Shown here one piece after another: positions 17,909-25,561 of a stretch of DNA of 64,000 nt. Positions within the stretch are counted from its first letter, which is position 1. Each line of letters opens with the position of its first letter. This DNA is from Lachnospiraceae bacterium 3-1. GTDB taxonomy: Bacteria > Bacillota > Clostridia > Lachnospirales > Lachnospiraceae. The notes under the pieces are model-generated. The model was not told the DNA's origin and did no database searches. It saw nothing but the letters and a program-made list of their open reading frames with translations. Location: positions 572,075 to 636,074 of the forward strand of contig KE159591.1 of assembly GCA_000403255.2 (NCBI GenBank), written 5' to 3'. The position numbers and the translations under genes are program-made.

Positions 17909-18589
17909 ATGGATAGACCTATTACAACATTGTTTATGCTAATGTCTGTTGATGGGAAAATAAGTACTGGTGCAACAGATGATTTGGATGTAGATAAGGA
18001 TTTTCCTAAAATTAAAGGCGTTAATGAGGGATTACACCAATATTACGAAATAGAGCAGACAACAGATTTGTGGTCTTTCAACTCGGGTAGAGTGCAAGAA
18101 AAAATGGGAGTAAATAAAAAGAAAATACCAAGGAAAACACCGGTTTCCTTTGTTGTAATTGATAATAAACATTTGAATGAAAATGGTATTCGCTATTTTT
18201 GTGCTTTATCAAAAGAGTTTGTGCTGATTACGACGAATACAAGACATCCTGCCTTTAACGTAGAGGATGAAAATCTTCATATCATATACCAAAATGAATT
18301 ATCCTTAAAAGATGCACTTATAAAACTTAAATCGGAATATGGTTGTGAGAGAATAACAATCCAGACTGGAGGAACATTGAATAACTTATTTCTTCGTGAA
18401 AAGCTGTTTGATTATGTAGATATTATTATTGCACCTGTTTTGATTGGCGGCAAGGATACTTCTACTCTAATTGATGGAAAGTCTTTGACAGAAGAATGCG
18501 AATTATCAAAATTGGGTGTTGTGAAGTTGCAAGAATGTGTAGTTTTGGAGAACTCGTATCTTAGATTACGCTATGAGGTGATTCATTGA
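17909..18589 (+). CDS. RibD C-terminal/dihydrofolate reductase-fold protein
   Basis: A 226-residue reductase-fold protein starting MDRPITTLFMLMSVDGKIST after GGAGGAAAG. Motifs include MSVDGKI at the N-terminus, TIQTGGTLNNLFLRE and IAPVLIGGKDTSTLIDG, which are the NADPH and substrate loops of the RibD_C family. Members reduce pteridine or riboflavin intermediates, and stand-alone forms are often element cargo of unknown substrate. Longer frames from 17759 have no better ribosome site. Confidence 0.85.
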   Translation: MDRPITTLFMLMSVDGKISTGATDDLDVDKDFPKIKGVNEGLHQYYEIEQTTDLWSFNSGRVQEKMGVNKKKIPRKTPVSFVVIDNKHLNENGIRYFCALSKEFVLITTNTRHPAFNVEDENLHIIYQNELSLKDALIKLKSEYGCERITIQTGGTLNNLFLREKLFDYVDIIIAPVLIGGKDTSTLIDGKSLTEECELSKLGVVKLQECVVLENSYLRLRYEVIH

Positions 18590-18643
18590 CAAATCCCAGT
18601 TTATATAACTGGGATAGATTTGCAGTTGTGGAGGTGGTTGATT

Positions 18644-18787
18644 ATGGAATATACTAAAAAGAAAAATTGGATAATAGCAATCGCTGTTGCTATCGTTTAT
18701 TTAACAATAAGTATTCTCTTTGATTTGTGGTTTTTTTCTTGGATTATATGGGTTGCCTATGCAATTTATAGATTTATCGTGAAATAG
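18644..18787 (+). CDS. 47-residue membrane peptide, XRE tail-like
   Basis: GGAGGTGGTTGATT-ATG starts MEYTKKKNWIIAIAVAIVYL, with one transmembrane helix and a second hydrophobic segment WIIWVAYAIYRFI. It aligns end to end with the membrane tail of the XRE protein at 6954-7394 (NWMIAITVAVLYLMI ... WVVWIVYCFYRIF). Here the DNA-binding half is absent. It could be a stand-alone partner or a remnant of such a regulator. A perfect 9-bp hairpin ATCCCAGTT/AACTGGGAT (18593-18615) separates it from the reductase gene. Confidence 0.6.
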   Translation: MEYTKKKNWIIAIAVAIVYLTISILFDLWFFSWIIWVAYAIYRFIVK

Positions 18788-18845
18788 ATAAATCCAAGCT
18801 GTTCAGAAGTACAAATCTCAGTTTGACAATTTCATATCCGTACAT

Positions 18846-18879
18846 AAAAAGACACCGCTTAAGTTAAGGATGTCTTTTT
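18846..18879 (+). terminator. intrinsic terminator
   Basis: AAAAAGACA (18846-18854) pairs with TGTCTTTTT (18871-18879), ending the cargo transcript of the Tn916-like element just inside its right end. It may be bidirectional. Confidence 0.7.
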
Positions 18880-19123
18880 AGCGCTATTTTATTGTCATAT
18901 CAAGGCTCAATCAATCGTGGTAAATTCGTGGTAAAATGAATGATTTTCTATACTTCAAAATACTTGAAAACATAGTATTTATGTGGATAATCTAAAAATA
19001 GATATAAAATTTTGCATAAATAATATTCATTTTTATCTGTCCTCATTTCGTTGATTTTTTAAAGCATTTCAATCAGTTTACCAATTCCCGTATGTTTTGT
19101 GTTATAATGTTTTATATGATTTT

Positions 19124-19201
19124 GTTTCCCTCATTTTTTCCCTTATCAGGGTTCATAATGCCCTATAGGAAGATATAACATGAGGGAAACTATAAGGGAA
19201 A
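19124..19201. other. interleaved inverted repeats, possible integrase arms
   Basis: GTTTCCCTCAT (19124-19134) pairs with ATGAGGGAAAC (19180-19190), and TTTCCCTTAT (19137-19146) pairs with ATAAGGGAAA (19192-19201). The units match the TTTCCCTTGT/ACAAGGGAAA arms after the integrase at 5368-5408. No gene is visible in 18940-19336. Confidence 0.45.
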
Positions 19202-19336
19202 GCTCACCTGCGATAAACTTAGTGTTTTCAAGGGTTAGCGGAGATTTTAATAACAGTTTATAACACCTAATATTTCCATTAAAAATTTTCAAATTACAAT
19301 CGGAGTTTTCCGACAAAACAATAAGTCGAAAAGGAT

Positions 19337-20422
19337 ATGAAAAAAATGAAACCGAAATCTAAAAAGAAAAAGATTCTCTCTATTGTATTAGCTATCGTGG
19401 CTGTACTAATAATTGCTGGCGATTGGGTATTGTCTGTAATGGTGTATAACGAGAATTTTAACCAGCGATTTGAGAGCTATGAGCCGCTTATGCTCTATGT
19501 TGATGACTTTGACGGATTGCACCGCACGAAATATGAGTTTAGTTCCAACGAGGGGCAGAAACTGGCGGGATATATGTATAGTTCGGGAGAAAACCAGCGT
19601 GGTATCGTTGTAATGGCACATGGCTTTGGTGGAGGTGGACATAATTCTTATATGGATTGTGTGAATTATTTTGCCTGTCATGGATATTATGTTTTCTCCT
19701 ATGACGCTACGGGAAATGATGAAAGCGAGGGTGAGGGAGTCGGAGGACTTCCACAGGGAGTAATTGACCTTGACTATGCAATTACATTTGTGGAAGAAAG
19801 CGGGAAATTCCCAAGTCTGCCAATCGTTTTATTCGGGCATAGCTGGGGCGGCTACAGTGTTTGCAGTGTGCTTACATACCACCCCGAAGTAAAAGCCGTT
19901 ATAGCGTGTTCGGGTTTTAACGCTTCACCGAATCTGTTTGAAGCTGAGGGGAAAAAACAGATAGGAAATGGTATTTATTTGATGTTACCATTTGTGAAAC
20001 TGCATGAGAAGATTCAATATGGCGGGTATGCCTCAAATACTGCGTTGGATGGCTTCTCAAAAAGCAATGCCGCTGTTATGATTGTACATAGCTTTGATGA
20101 TGAAGTTGTTCCAGCCGAATACGGTTACGAAATTTATTACGAAAAATACAAGGACGATTCCCGATTTAGCTTTATTCCTCTTGAGAATAAAGGACATAAC
20201 TATTTCAATAACGACACATATCGCAATGAGTTTAATGCGAAATTTGATGAATGGCTCAAAACGCTTGACTATGACTATAACACAGAGGAAAACAGGGAAC
20301 GGTTTTCGGAGGATAAAGCTAATTATATATATCAAAACCTTGACAGGGAAAAATGGTGTAATTCATTGGATTTGGAGTTGTTCGAGGATTTTTTAGACTT
20401 TTACGATGAACATATCCATTAA
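19337..20422 (+). CDS. membrane-anchored alpha/beta hydrolase
   Basis: A 361-residue protein. A Lys-rich N-terminus and a transmembrane helix at about residues 12-36 anchor it, probably with the catalytic domain outside. The hydrolase core has the oxyanion loop MAHGFGGGG, nucleophile Ser169 in FGHSWGG, acid Asp in HSFDDEVVPA and His in NKGHNYF. It resembles serine aminopeptidase-like (S33) esterases and lipases. It starts 4 nt after AAAGGA, which is close. A terminator follows at 20466. Substrate unknown. Confidence 0.85.
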   Translation: MKKMKPKSKKKKILSIVLAIVAVLIIAGDWVLSVMVYNENFNQRFESYEPLMLYVDDFDGLHRTKYEFSSNEGQKLAGYMYSSGENQRGIVVMAHGFGGGGHNSYMDCVNYFACHGYYVFSYDATGNDESEGEGVGGLPQGVIDLDYAITFVEESGKFPSLPIVLFGHSWGGYSVCSVLTYHPEVKAVIACSGFNASPNLFEAEGKKQIGNGIYLMLPFVKLHEKIQYGGYASNTALDGFSKSNAAVMIVHSFDDEVVPAEYGYEIYYEKYKDDSRFSFIPLENKGHNYFNNDTYRNEFNAKFDEWLKTLDYDYNTEENRERFSEDKANYIYQNLDREKWCNSLDLELFEDFLDFYDEHIH

Positions 20423-20465
20423 CCAAAAGCTAAAAATTGCCGCTGGATAGGACGACACACTAAGA

Positions 20466-20497
20466 CAGGAAATCAAGAAAAGGTTTCCTGTTTTTTT
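20466..20497 (+). terminator. terminator after hydrolase gene
   Basis: CAGGAAATC (20466-20474) pairs with GGTTTCCTG (20482-20490) and is followed by seven T residues. Confidence 0.8.
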
Positions 20498-20499
20498 GC

Positions 20500-20960
20500 G
20501 CCCATTTTGGGCATTTTCAAAAATCGTCGGTATTATGCCATGCATAGGGGATAGAAAAAAATTCCCCCTCCCGTTTGGCAAATCCGCAAGCTGTCCGTGG
20601 AGGGAGGGCAAAGAGAAAATCTGTCCTGTTTGTTTGGCAGTTTTCAATTTTCGGTGGTGTGGGAAATGAAAGGAAAATGAAGAAATTTCCGAAAATCTCC
20701 GTCAATTTTGCTTTGCGTGGTGTTGTAGGTATTAGGGGGAGAAATGTTTCCGCAGCTTTGGCAGAATCCCCGCCCCGTCCGTCGAGGGTATCAGCAAATT
20801 CCATGAGAAATTTTCGCCGGAACGCAACAAACCAGCCCCAGAAAGCTAGATAGTAAGTGAAGATACCACACAGCGCAGTTTCTTAGAGCAAGATTCTACC
20901 ACAATACCAAATTTCGCCTATCGGCTCATTTTGTCCTGCAGGAACCAAGTCAAGGATATG
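20500..20960. other. remnant of an ICE mobilization (oriT) region
   Basis: No intact gene is present. The stretch contains CCCTCCC (20566-20572) and GGGAGGG (20602-20608) as an inverted repeat, and sequence of the kind found upstream of mobC in Tn1549-type elements, leading into a truncated MobC frame at about 20962. I infer a decayed oriT region. Confidence 0.4.
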
Positions 20961-20961
20961 C

Positions 20962-21207
20962 CCGGTTATCACCGTTTCCCCGGTCAATGATGAATTGCTG
21001 TCTGCCGTTGGGAAGCTAACCGCCGAATACGGGAAAATCGGCGGCAACTTGAATCAGATTGCCCGCTGTCTGAACGAATACGGCGCACCCTATAACGCAC
21101 TCTCCCAAGAAGTGCGAGCCGCCAAAGCGGAGCTTGCCGCCTTGAAGTTTGAAGTCTTGCAGAAAGTAGGTGAAGCCGCCCACAACATTCAAACATATCA
21201 GCTCTAA
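20962..21207 (+). pseudogene. mobC: MobC relaxosome protein, N-terminally truncated
   Basis: The frame reads VITVSPVNDELLSAVGKLTA, then YGKIGGNLNQIARCLNEYG, the conserved C-terminal MobC motif, and ends NIQTYQL. The N-terminal ribbon-helix-helix part is missing and only an internal ATG at 20995 is available. MobC proteins open oriT DNA for the relaxase. The relaxase remnant starts within its 3' end, as in intact elements. Confidence 0.7.
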
Positions 21208-21448
21208 AAATGCCGACTATGGGGCGGCTGAACAGTACCTAACCTTTGAGCATGACGAGTTTACCATGAAGCCCACACTGGACGGAAACGGTCAGATTGT
21301 TCCGAGGACAGGCTATCTCATTTCCTCTCTGAATTGTGACGGGGAGGATTTCGCCATAGCGTATATGCGCTCCACTCTGAAATACGGCAAGAACCAAAAG
21401 CGGGAGGACGTAAAGAGCCACCATTATATCATCAGATTGACCTGCTGA
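21170..21448 (+). pseudogene. Tn1549-type relaxase, N-terminal fragment
   Basis: GTG 21170 starts VKPPTTFKHISSKNADYGAA, followed by YLTFEHDEFTMKPTLDGNG and KREDVKSHHYIIRLTC-stop. Intact relaxases of this family continue after SHHYII for several hundred residues. The catalytic HUH part is gone. The truncation lies at the junction with the convergent KTR/radical SAM operon. Confidence 0.75.
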
Positions 21449-21474
21449 AAAGAAAAACCGCAAAGGCTCTGCGT

Positions 21475-21657
21475 CTATGTGTCTGGCTCTGTGATGACTG
21501 TTATCTGCAAATTTGTTACTTCAATCAATGTTTCCTGCTTACATTTTGGCCAATCGAGAGGATAATTTTTCAATACCGTATCTTCTCGGATTTTATCACG
21601 GGTTTTGCTGCCGCAAACAGGACAACGTATCCATTCTGTTCCATAAATGACACTCAT
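21475..21657 (-). CDS. cysteine-rich KTR small protein
   Basis: A 60-residue protein starting MSVIYGTEWIRCPVCGSKTR, the signature of the Cys-rich KTR family of zinc-ribbon peptides common beside resistance and ICE genes. The second knuckle reads LDWPKCKQ where relatives have a Cys-Pro-x-Cys, so one zinc ligand appears replaced by Trp. Its ATG overlaps the stop of the radical SAM gene (ATGA), making it the last gene of a four-gene operon. Role unknown. Confidence 0.8.
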   Translation of the reverse strand: MSVIYGTEWIRCPVCGSKTRDKIREDTVLKNYPLDWPKCKQETLIEVTNLQITVITEPDT

Positions 21658-22544
21658 ATTTTACCCGCTTTCCAATCCCAAATACTTAATTGCCTACTGT
21701 CGTCCTTTTCTTCAAAGAAATGCAAATAGTTAAATATTTGCTCGTTGTCATGCAAAATTCCATTTTCTTCGCATTTTCGGTGAAAAAGCCGCATTAAATT
21801 TTTGCTGTTGTCGCTTTCTATCATATACTGATTTCCGTATGTACGGATATATTTTTCTTTCAGTTCAGGAAATAATCGGTCTAACTGTTCATAAAAATAC
21901 TCTCGATTTCCTTCTCGGAGAGTTAGCCCCATTCCAAAGCAAATAACGCCATAAACCTTTGCCTCAATACACATATCCAAAATACCTGAAATATTATCTT
22001 CAGTATCGTTAATAAACGGCAAAATTGGCGTCAGCCATACAACTGTCGGTATCCCTGCGTTCCTTATCTTTTTCAATACTTCAAAACGCTCCCTTGTCGT
22101 ACTTACATTCGGCTCAATCTTTTTGCACAAATCTTCGTTGCAAGTAGTCAAAGTCATTTGCACAACGCACTTGGACTCTTCATTTATTTTCTGTAAAAGG
22201 TCTAAATCTCTCAAAATGCGGTTTGATTTTGTTATGACCGTAAATCCAAAACCATGCTCATATATTGAGTGCAGAGCCTTTCTGACATTCCCTATTTCCA
22301 TTTCCAGCGGAATATAGGGGTCTGTCATAGAACCTGTGCCTATCATACACTTTTTTCGCTTATGAATTAGAGTATATTCCAACAAGTTAATCGCATTTTC
22401 CTTGACTTCAATATCCTCAAAAGCGTGTTCCATGTGATAGCATTTGCTTCTGGAGTCACAATAAATGCACCCGTGTGAGCAGCCCCGATATAAATTCATT
22501 CCATTTTTAGCAGATAATATCCCTTTAGCTTTCACGAAGTGCAT
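21654..22544 (-). CDS. SPL-type radical SAM protein
   Basis: A 296-residue protein starting MHFVKAKGILSAKNGMNLYR. The 4Fe-4S motif is C-x3-C-x2-C at residues 22, 26 and 29 (CSHGCIYC), the spacing of spore photoproduct lyase and its relatives, followed by the SAM-binding GTGSMTDPYIP loop and a TIM-barrel-like body (TVITKSNRI, WLTPILPFIND). SPL repairs UV thymine lesions; this non-sporulation subgroup has no established substrate. An ATG six codons upstream is possible. Co-transcribed with ClbS-like and GyrI-like genes, it may act on damaged nucleic acid. Confidence 0.85.
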   Translation of the reverse strand: MHFVKAKGILSAKNGMNLYRGCSHGCIYCDSRSKCYHMEHAFEDIEVKENAINLLEYTLIHKRKKCMIGTGSMTDPYIPLEMEIGNVRKALHSIYEHGFGFTVITKSNRILRDLDLLQKINEESKCVVQMTLTTCNEDLCKKIEPNVSTTRERFEVLKKIRNAGIPTVVWLTPILPFINDTEDNISGILDMCIEAKVYGVICFGMGLTLREGNREYFYEQLDRLFPELKEKYIRTYGNQYMIESDNSKNLMRLFHRKCEENGILHDNEQIFNYLHFFEEKDDSRQLSIWDWKAGKI

Positions 22545-22562
22545 CGTATGTCCTCCCTGCAT

Positions 22563-23099
22563 TTAGGCGCAATTTTTCCTATGTGCTTTCAGTTTTTTCA
22601 TTGCCCAATCATAATGGCTTGCTGTAACGCTGACAAAATAAGAACCCAGAGTGCTTCCGCCTACCCATTTATAAACGCCTTTCGAAAATAATTCCTCGTT
22701 TGAAAAAATTTCTGCCAGTTTTATTACTTCGTTATGGGATTTCTGGAATATATTCTTTGCGTCCTCTAATGATGTAGACTGATGCTTTTTCCAAAATTCC
22801 ACATTTAGATCTCCATAGGTTTTCCAATTATACGGTTCTGGAAGAAACGGTTTATTATCACCGTTCTGATTGGAATACACCCAGTTTAACAAAAGCTGAT
22901 GCCACTCATAGAGATGGATGAAAATATCACGAAGATTTTTATCTCTTTTCCAGTGAGCTTCCTTCTTTTTTTCATCACCCGAAAAATCAAAAGGCGTTGA
23001 TAATTCTTTTTCTGTCAATCCAGAAACAAGAGTGTTTAACTTTTCATAATTAGCGGCTGCGGCTGTTAGGAAATCTGTTTTTGTTGTTGGTCTGCCCAT
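22563..23099 (-). CDS. ClbS/DfsB-family four-helix protein
   Basis: A 178-residue protein of the DinB-like ClbS/DfsB family (DUF1706). It starts MGRPTTKTDFLTAAAANYEK and shows the family pattern IFIHLYEWHQLLLNW and VSVTASHYDWAMKKLK. ClbS protects colibactin producers by opening the cyclopropane warhead of the genotoxin. Homologs are widespread in non-producers with unproven roles. It begins 2 nt after the GyrI-like stop and is thus translationally coupled to it. Family assignment is firm; the hydrolase role here is inference. Confidence 0.88.
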   Translation of the reverse strand: MGRPTTKTDFLTAAAANYEKLNTLVSGLTEKELSTPFDFSGDEKKKEAHWKRDKNLRDIFIHLYEWHQLLLNWVYSNQNGDNKPFLPEPYNWKTYGDLNVEFWKKHQSTSLEDAKNIFQKSHNEVIKLAEIFSNEELFSKGVYKWVGGSTLGSYFVSVTASHYDWAMKKLKAHRKNCA

Positions 23100-23101
23100 A
23101 T

Positions 23102-23758
23102 TTATTTTCCTTTCGTTTTTATCATACTATGTTGCTGTTTCTCTGTATCTGTAACTTTATATCTCAAGATAGTTTTCAAATTGGCTTTATCTGTACGATT
23201 AGCATTATTCAAATATATTTCACGGTGTTCTTTTCCCATACGCTTATATCCGTGTTCCATACAATATCCGTCCATAATCTCAAATGACGCAGGCTCATCA
23301 TCAAACGCTCCTTTATGCAATATTTGGATGCATCTGCCATCGCAGATTGTTTCAAAAGAAATATCTGTTAGATACAGAATATTTTTCCTCGCCTTTACTG
23401 TCTCTAACGCATTATCAAACATTTCTCTGGAAATAAAATCCGGTTGTCGTATCATGATGCGGTACTGCAATTCTTCTTTTACCAAATATTCTTTTTCAGA
23501 ATCCATGCTCCATATTCCCTCTAAAGGATATACGGTATAATCTGTTATTTCGTTGTTCTTTGGGACAGCTGCTTTATATGCCATCTTAATTTTATAAGCT
23601 ACCGAAAACAGGGCGGCAACCTTATCTGAAAAGATTTCGTCATTAGGATTTCCTCTGCCAGAAAGAATGATATATTTTTGAGCGGGAATATCGAGCACGC
23701 AAGGTTTTGTTTTTGCACCATATATTCCTTTTTCATGTTTTTTCCATTCATGTTTCAT
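23102..23758 (-). CDS. GyrI-like small-molecule-binding protein
   Basis: A 218-residue GyrI-like protein: MKHEWKKHEKGIYGAKTKPC, then DIPAQKYIILSGRGNPNDE, and the C-terminal EIMDGYCMEHGYKRMGKEHR. The subgroup (SAV2435-like) has members shown to hydrolyse cyclopropanoid DNA-alkylating drugs. It is the first gene of the operon, 39 bp after the promoter -10. Its pairing with a ClbS-like protein, from an unrelated fold with the same kind of substrate, is the basis for the genotoxin-resistance hypothesis. Confidence 0.87.
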   Translation of the reverse strand: MKHEWKKHEKGIYGAKTKPCVLDIPAQKYIILSGRGNPNDEIFSDKVAALFSVAYKIKMAYKAAVPKNNEITDYTVYPLEGIWSMDSEKEYLVKEELQYRIMIRQPDFISREMFDNALETVKARKNILYLTDISFETICDGRCIQILHKGAFDDEPASFEIMDGYCMEHGYKRMGKEHREIYLNNANRTDKANLKTILRYKVTDTEKQQHSMIKTKGK

Positions 23759-23796
23759 TTTCAGTCCTCACTTTCTAGAATAGAGTTTATAGGGAA

Positions 23797-23829
23797 ATTA
23801 TATCACGCTTATGCTGACACCCTATGTCA
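23797..23829 (-). promoter_or_regulatory. GyrI-ClbS-SPL operon promoter with WYL operator
   Basis: TATAAT (23802-23797 on the minus strand) is preceded, 22 bp upstream, by the palindrome TGACATAGGGTGTCA (23829-23815). The -35 region between them is weak, and the same site and spacing occur at the regulator's own promoter (24793-24825). This looks like an activator site. Confidence 0.7.
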
Positions 23830-23873
23830 AGTTTTATACCCTCAGGGCATCCCATTATGGCCATCCGGCCGTT

Positions 23874-24770
23874 TCACAAGGTATATTTTTCATAGATTTT
23901 CTGTGCCTGTTCTGCCACGACGTCTTTCAGATATGCAGGCTCTATAATATCTACCTGTGTTCCAAATGACAATAAATACCCGATTAACCATTCATCTTCT
24001 GGCATTTGGGCGGATACTATTAAATCCCCATTTTCTTTTTTGCTTACCATCGTTTTGTCAAACTCATCATAAACACGGTATGACATATTTTTCGGGAAAC
24101 GCAATATAATTGTTTTGTAGGATTGCCCCAATGTTTCATCTAATTCTGGAAAGGGGCTTTTGCAAAAAACTTCCGTGAGAACTTCAAAATTTATGATACG
24201 GGTCAGCTTAAAAATACGATAATCCTGTTTTTCCGTACAATATGCTTTTAAGTACCATGACATAGACTTATATGACATTTTTAGCGGCCTAACAATTCTT
24301 TCGCTAATTGTTCCGTAGGAATTTGCATAAGTTATTTTTACGCAATTTTGATGAATTATCGCTGATTTTAGCAATTCAAATTTCTCGTTGTCAGTTCCCT
24401 TGTTGCCCCATCTGGAAAAATCTACTTCAAGCCAGTTTTCCGAACTAATATGAAAGATTGCAGAAAGCTTTTGCAGTGTTTGATTGCTGCCCATATTGTT
24501 TGTAGAATTGACACTTTGCAGGGCTGTTAGAATTTCCTGCTTTTCTTCTTCAGACAGCACCGCTTTATCTAAAACAAAGTCATTCATTAAATGAATGCCG
24601 CCGTTTCGCCCTGCTTCTGCATAAACAGGAATACCTGCACCACTCAAAGCGTCAATATCTCTGTAAATTGTCCTTACAGATACTTCAAATTTTTCTGCTA
24701 ATTCTGGAGCAGTAGCTTGTCCTTTATCAAGTAAATGATACACAATCTTAAATAATCTGCTTTCCTGCAT
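23874..24770 (-). CDS. WYL-domain transcription regulator
   Basis: A 298-residue protein starting MQESRLFKIVYHLLDKGQAT with GGAGGAG 6 nt upstream. Residues 1-60 are a DeoR/HTH_11-type helix-turn-helix (APELAEKFEVSVRTIYRDID). The middle holds the WYL domain with the literal SWYLKAY motif and FKLTRI. A WCX-like C-terminal region follows. WYL proteins sense ligands or nucleic acid and control defence and stress operons. It reads in the same direction as the GyrI operon 45 bp downstream and shares an identical operator layout with it. Confidence 0.9.
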   Translation of the reverse strand: MQESRLFKIVYHLLDKGQATAPELAEKFEVSVRTIYRDIDALSGAGIPVYAEAGRNGGIHLMNDFVLDKAVLSEEEKQEILTALQSVNSTNNMGSNQTLQKLSAIFHISSENWLEVDFSRWGNKGTDNEKFELLKSAIIHQNCVKITYANSYGTISERIVRPLKMSYKSMSWYLKAYCTEKQDYRIFKLTRIINFEVLTEVFCKSPFPELDETLGQSYKTIILRFPKNMSYRVYDEFDKTMVSKKENGDLIVSAQMPEDEWLIGYLLSFGTQVDIIEPAYLKDVVAEQAQKIYEKYTL

Positions 24771-24792
24771 TGCCAACTCCTCCTTTGATAAT

Positions 24793-24825
24793 AGAATACC
24801 GCCAAAAACCTGACACCGTATGTCA
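24793..24825 (-). promoter_or_regulatory. WYL regulator promoter and operator
   Basis: TATTCT (24798-24793, minus strand) lies exactly 22 bp after the palindrome TGACATACGGTGTCA (24825-24811). The site differs by one base from that at the GyrI operon, arguing for autoregulation and a two-promoter regulon. Confidence 0.7.
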
Positions 24826-24993
24826 TCATTTATTATAATTATTTCTTTACTCGTTATCAACTGACTAATCATAAATGAATTTTATTCTGCTTAAAGCAGG
24901 GATAATAAGTAACGTTTTTTTACTGGATTCCCTATATCTCTGATATTTTTCAAAGTAAAATAGAGAGCAAGGTGTTAAATCCCTGCCCTCCGT

Positions 24994-25542
24994 TTACGCG
25001 CTCCTTTGCTTTATTGTGGGCATTGCTTTTTTCTTTCCTGCGTTCAGACTGCACAACCGCCCTTCCGATTTCCATAAGGACAGGCTTGCATAAACCCGCA
25101 GCCGCATTCCCCATGACAGACAATGACCTCGGCGTATTAAACTCCCTGCCATACGGCGGAGGCATCTATCCTCCAATTCTCCCAAATCCATATACACAAT
25201 ATAAACCCCTCCGTCCTCCAAATTGACACAAATCGGATTCGCCCCATAGTCATTAGCAAAGGGAAAATAAGTGGCCATCAATGGGAATTTCCCTTTGAAC
25301 AATAAATATTTTTCTTCCGCTGTTCCTATGGGAATGTCACAATAACGATATTTTAACGGAAGAAAAACTTGAATCTCTGTTTCCATATCTTCCTCTTCAC
25401 AATAGAAAAACGGCTTTGCAGGTATTCCACCATTATAGGACAGGTAGTGTTCTACAAAATCCCCTGGAAATGCAAGTCCCAGATTTACTTCGATTTCCTT
25501 TATATCTTCTCTGGTAAGCGCTTTACTCATTTTTTCAAACAT
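24994..25542 (-). CDS. SMI1/KNR4-family immunity-like protein, 3' end replaced
   Basis: Residues 1-122 (LTREDIKEIEVNLGLAFPGD, YLSYNGGIP, FPFANDYGANPICVNLEDGG) form the SMI1/KNR4 fold, a common immunity protein against polymorphic toxins. After YIVYMDLGELED the sequence changes to a basic, cysteine-containing tail that looks like out-of-frame ICE DNA, so the last helices are lost. It starts after GGAGGAGCTGTAT. It is the last gene of a run of immunity-like genes in one direction. Confidence 0.75.
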   Translation of the reverse strand: MFEKMSKALTREDIKEIEVNLGLAFPGDFVEHYLSYNGGIPAKPFFYCEEEDMETEIQVFLPLKYRYCDIPIGTAEEKYLLFKGKFPLMATYFPFANDYGANPICVNLEDGGVYIVYMDLGELEDRCLRRMAGSLIRRGHCLSWGMRLRVYASLSLWKSEGRLCSLNAGKKKAMPTIKQRSA

Positions 25543-25561
25543 ATACAGCTCCTCCGTAAAT

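Larger units (their letters stand above)
14058..18937. mobile_element. small Tn916-family integrative element
   Basis: The element is bounded by paired repeats resembling the DR-2 arm sites of Tn916 integrase: CGTGGTTAAAA and TCGTGGTAAAT at 14058-14079, and TCGTGGTAAAT plus TCGTGGTAAAAT at 18915-18937. Inside are an integrase (broken), Xis, a MobT/Orf20-like protein, an XRE regulator and a RibD-type reductase. No ftsK-type coupling protein or type IV secretion genes are present, so it would be mobilized in trans or be a deletion derivative. Boundaries are inferred. Confidence 0.65.

Noticed and set aside
18593..18615. Hairpin after the RibD-type gene as a terminator
   Set aside because: The 9-bp stem has no T-tract, and the ribosome site of the next small gene follows shortly.
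24950..25165. 71-codon minus-strand frame MPPPYGREF
   Set aside because: It overlaps the altered 3' end of the SMI1-like gene, has no ribosome site and is probably non-coding ICE debris.
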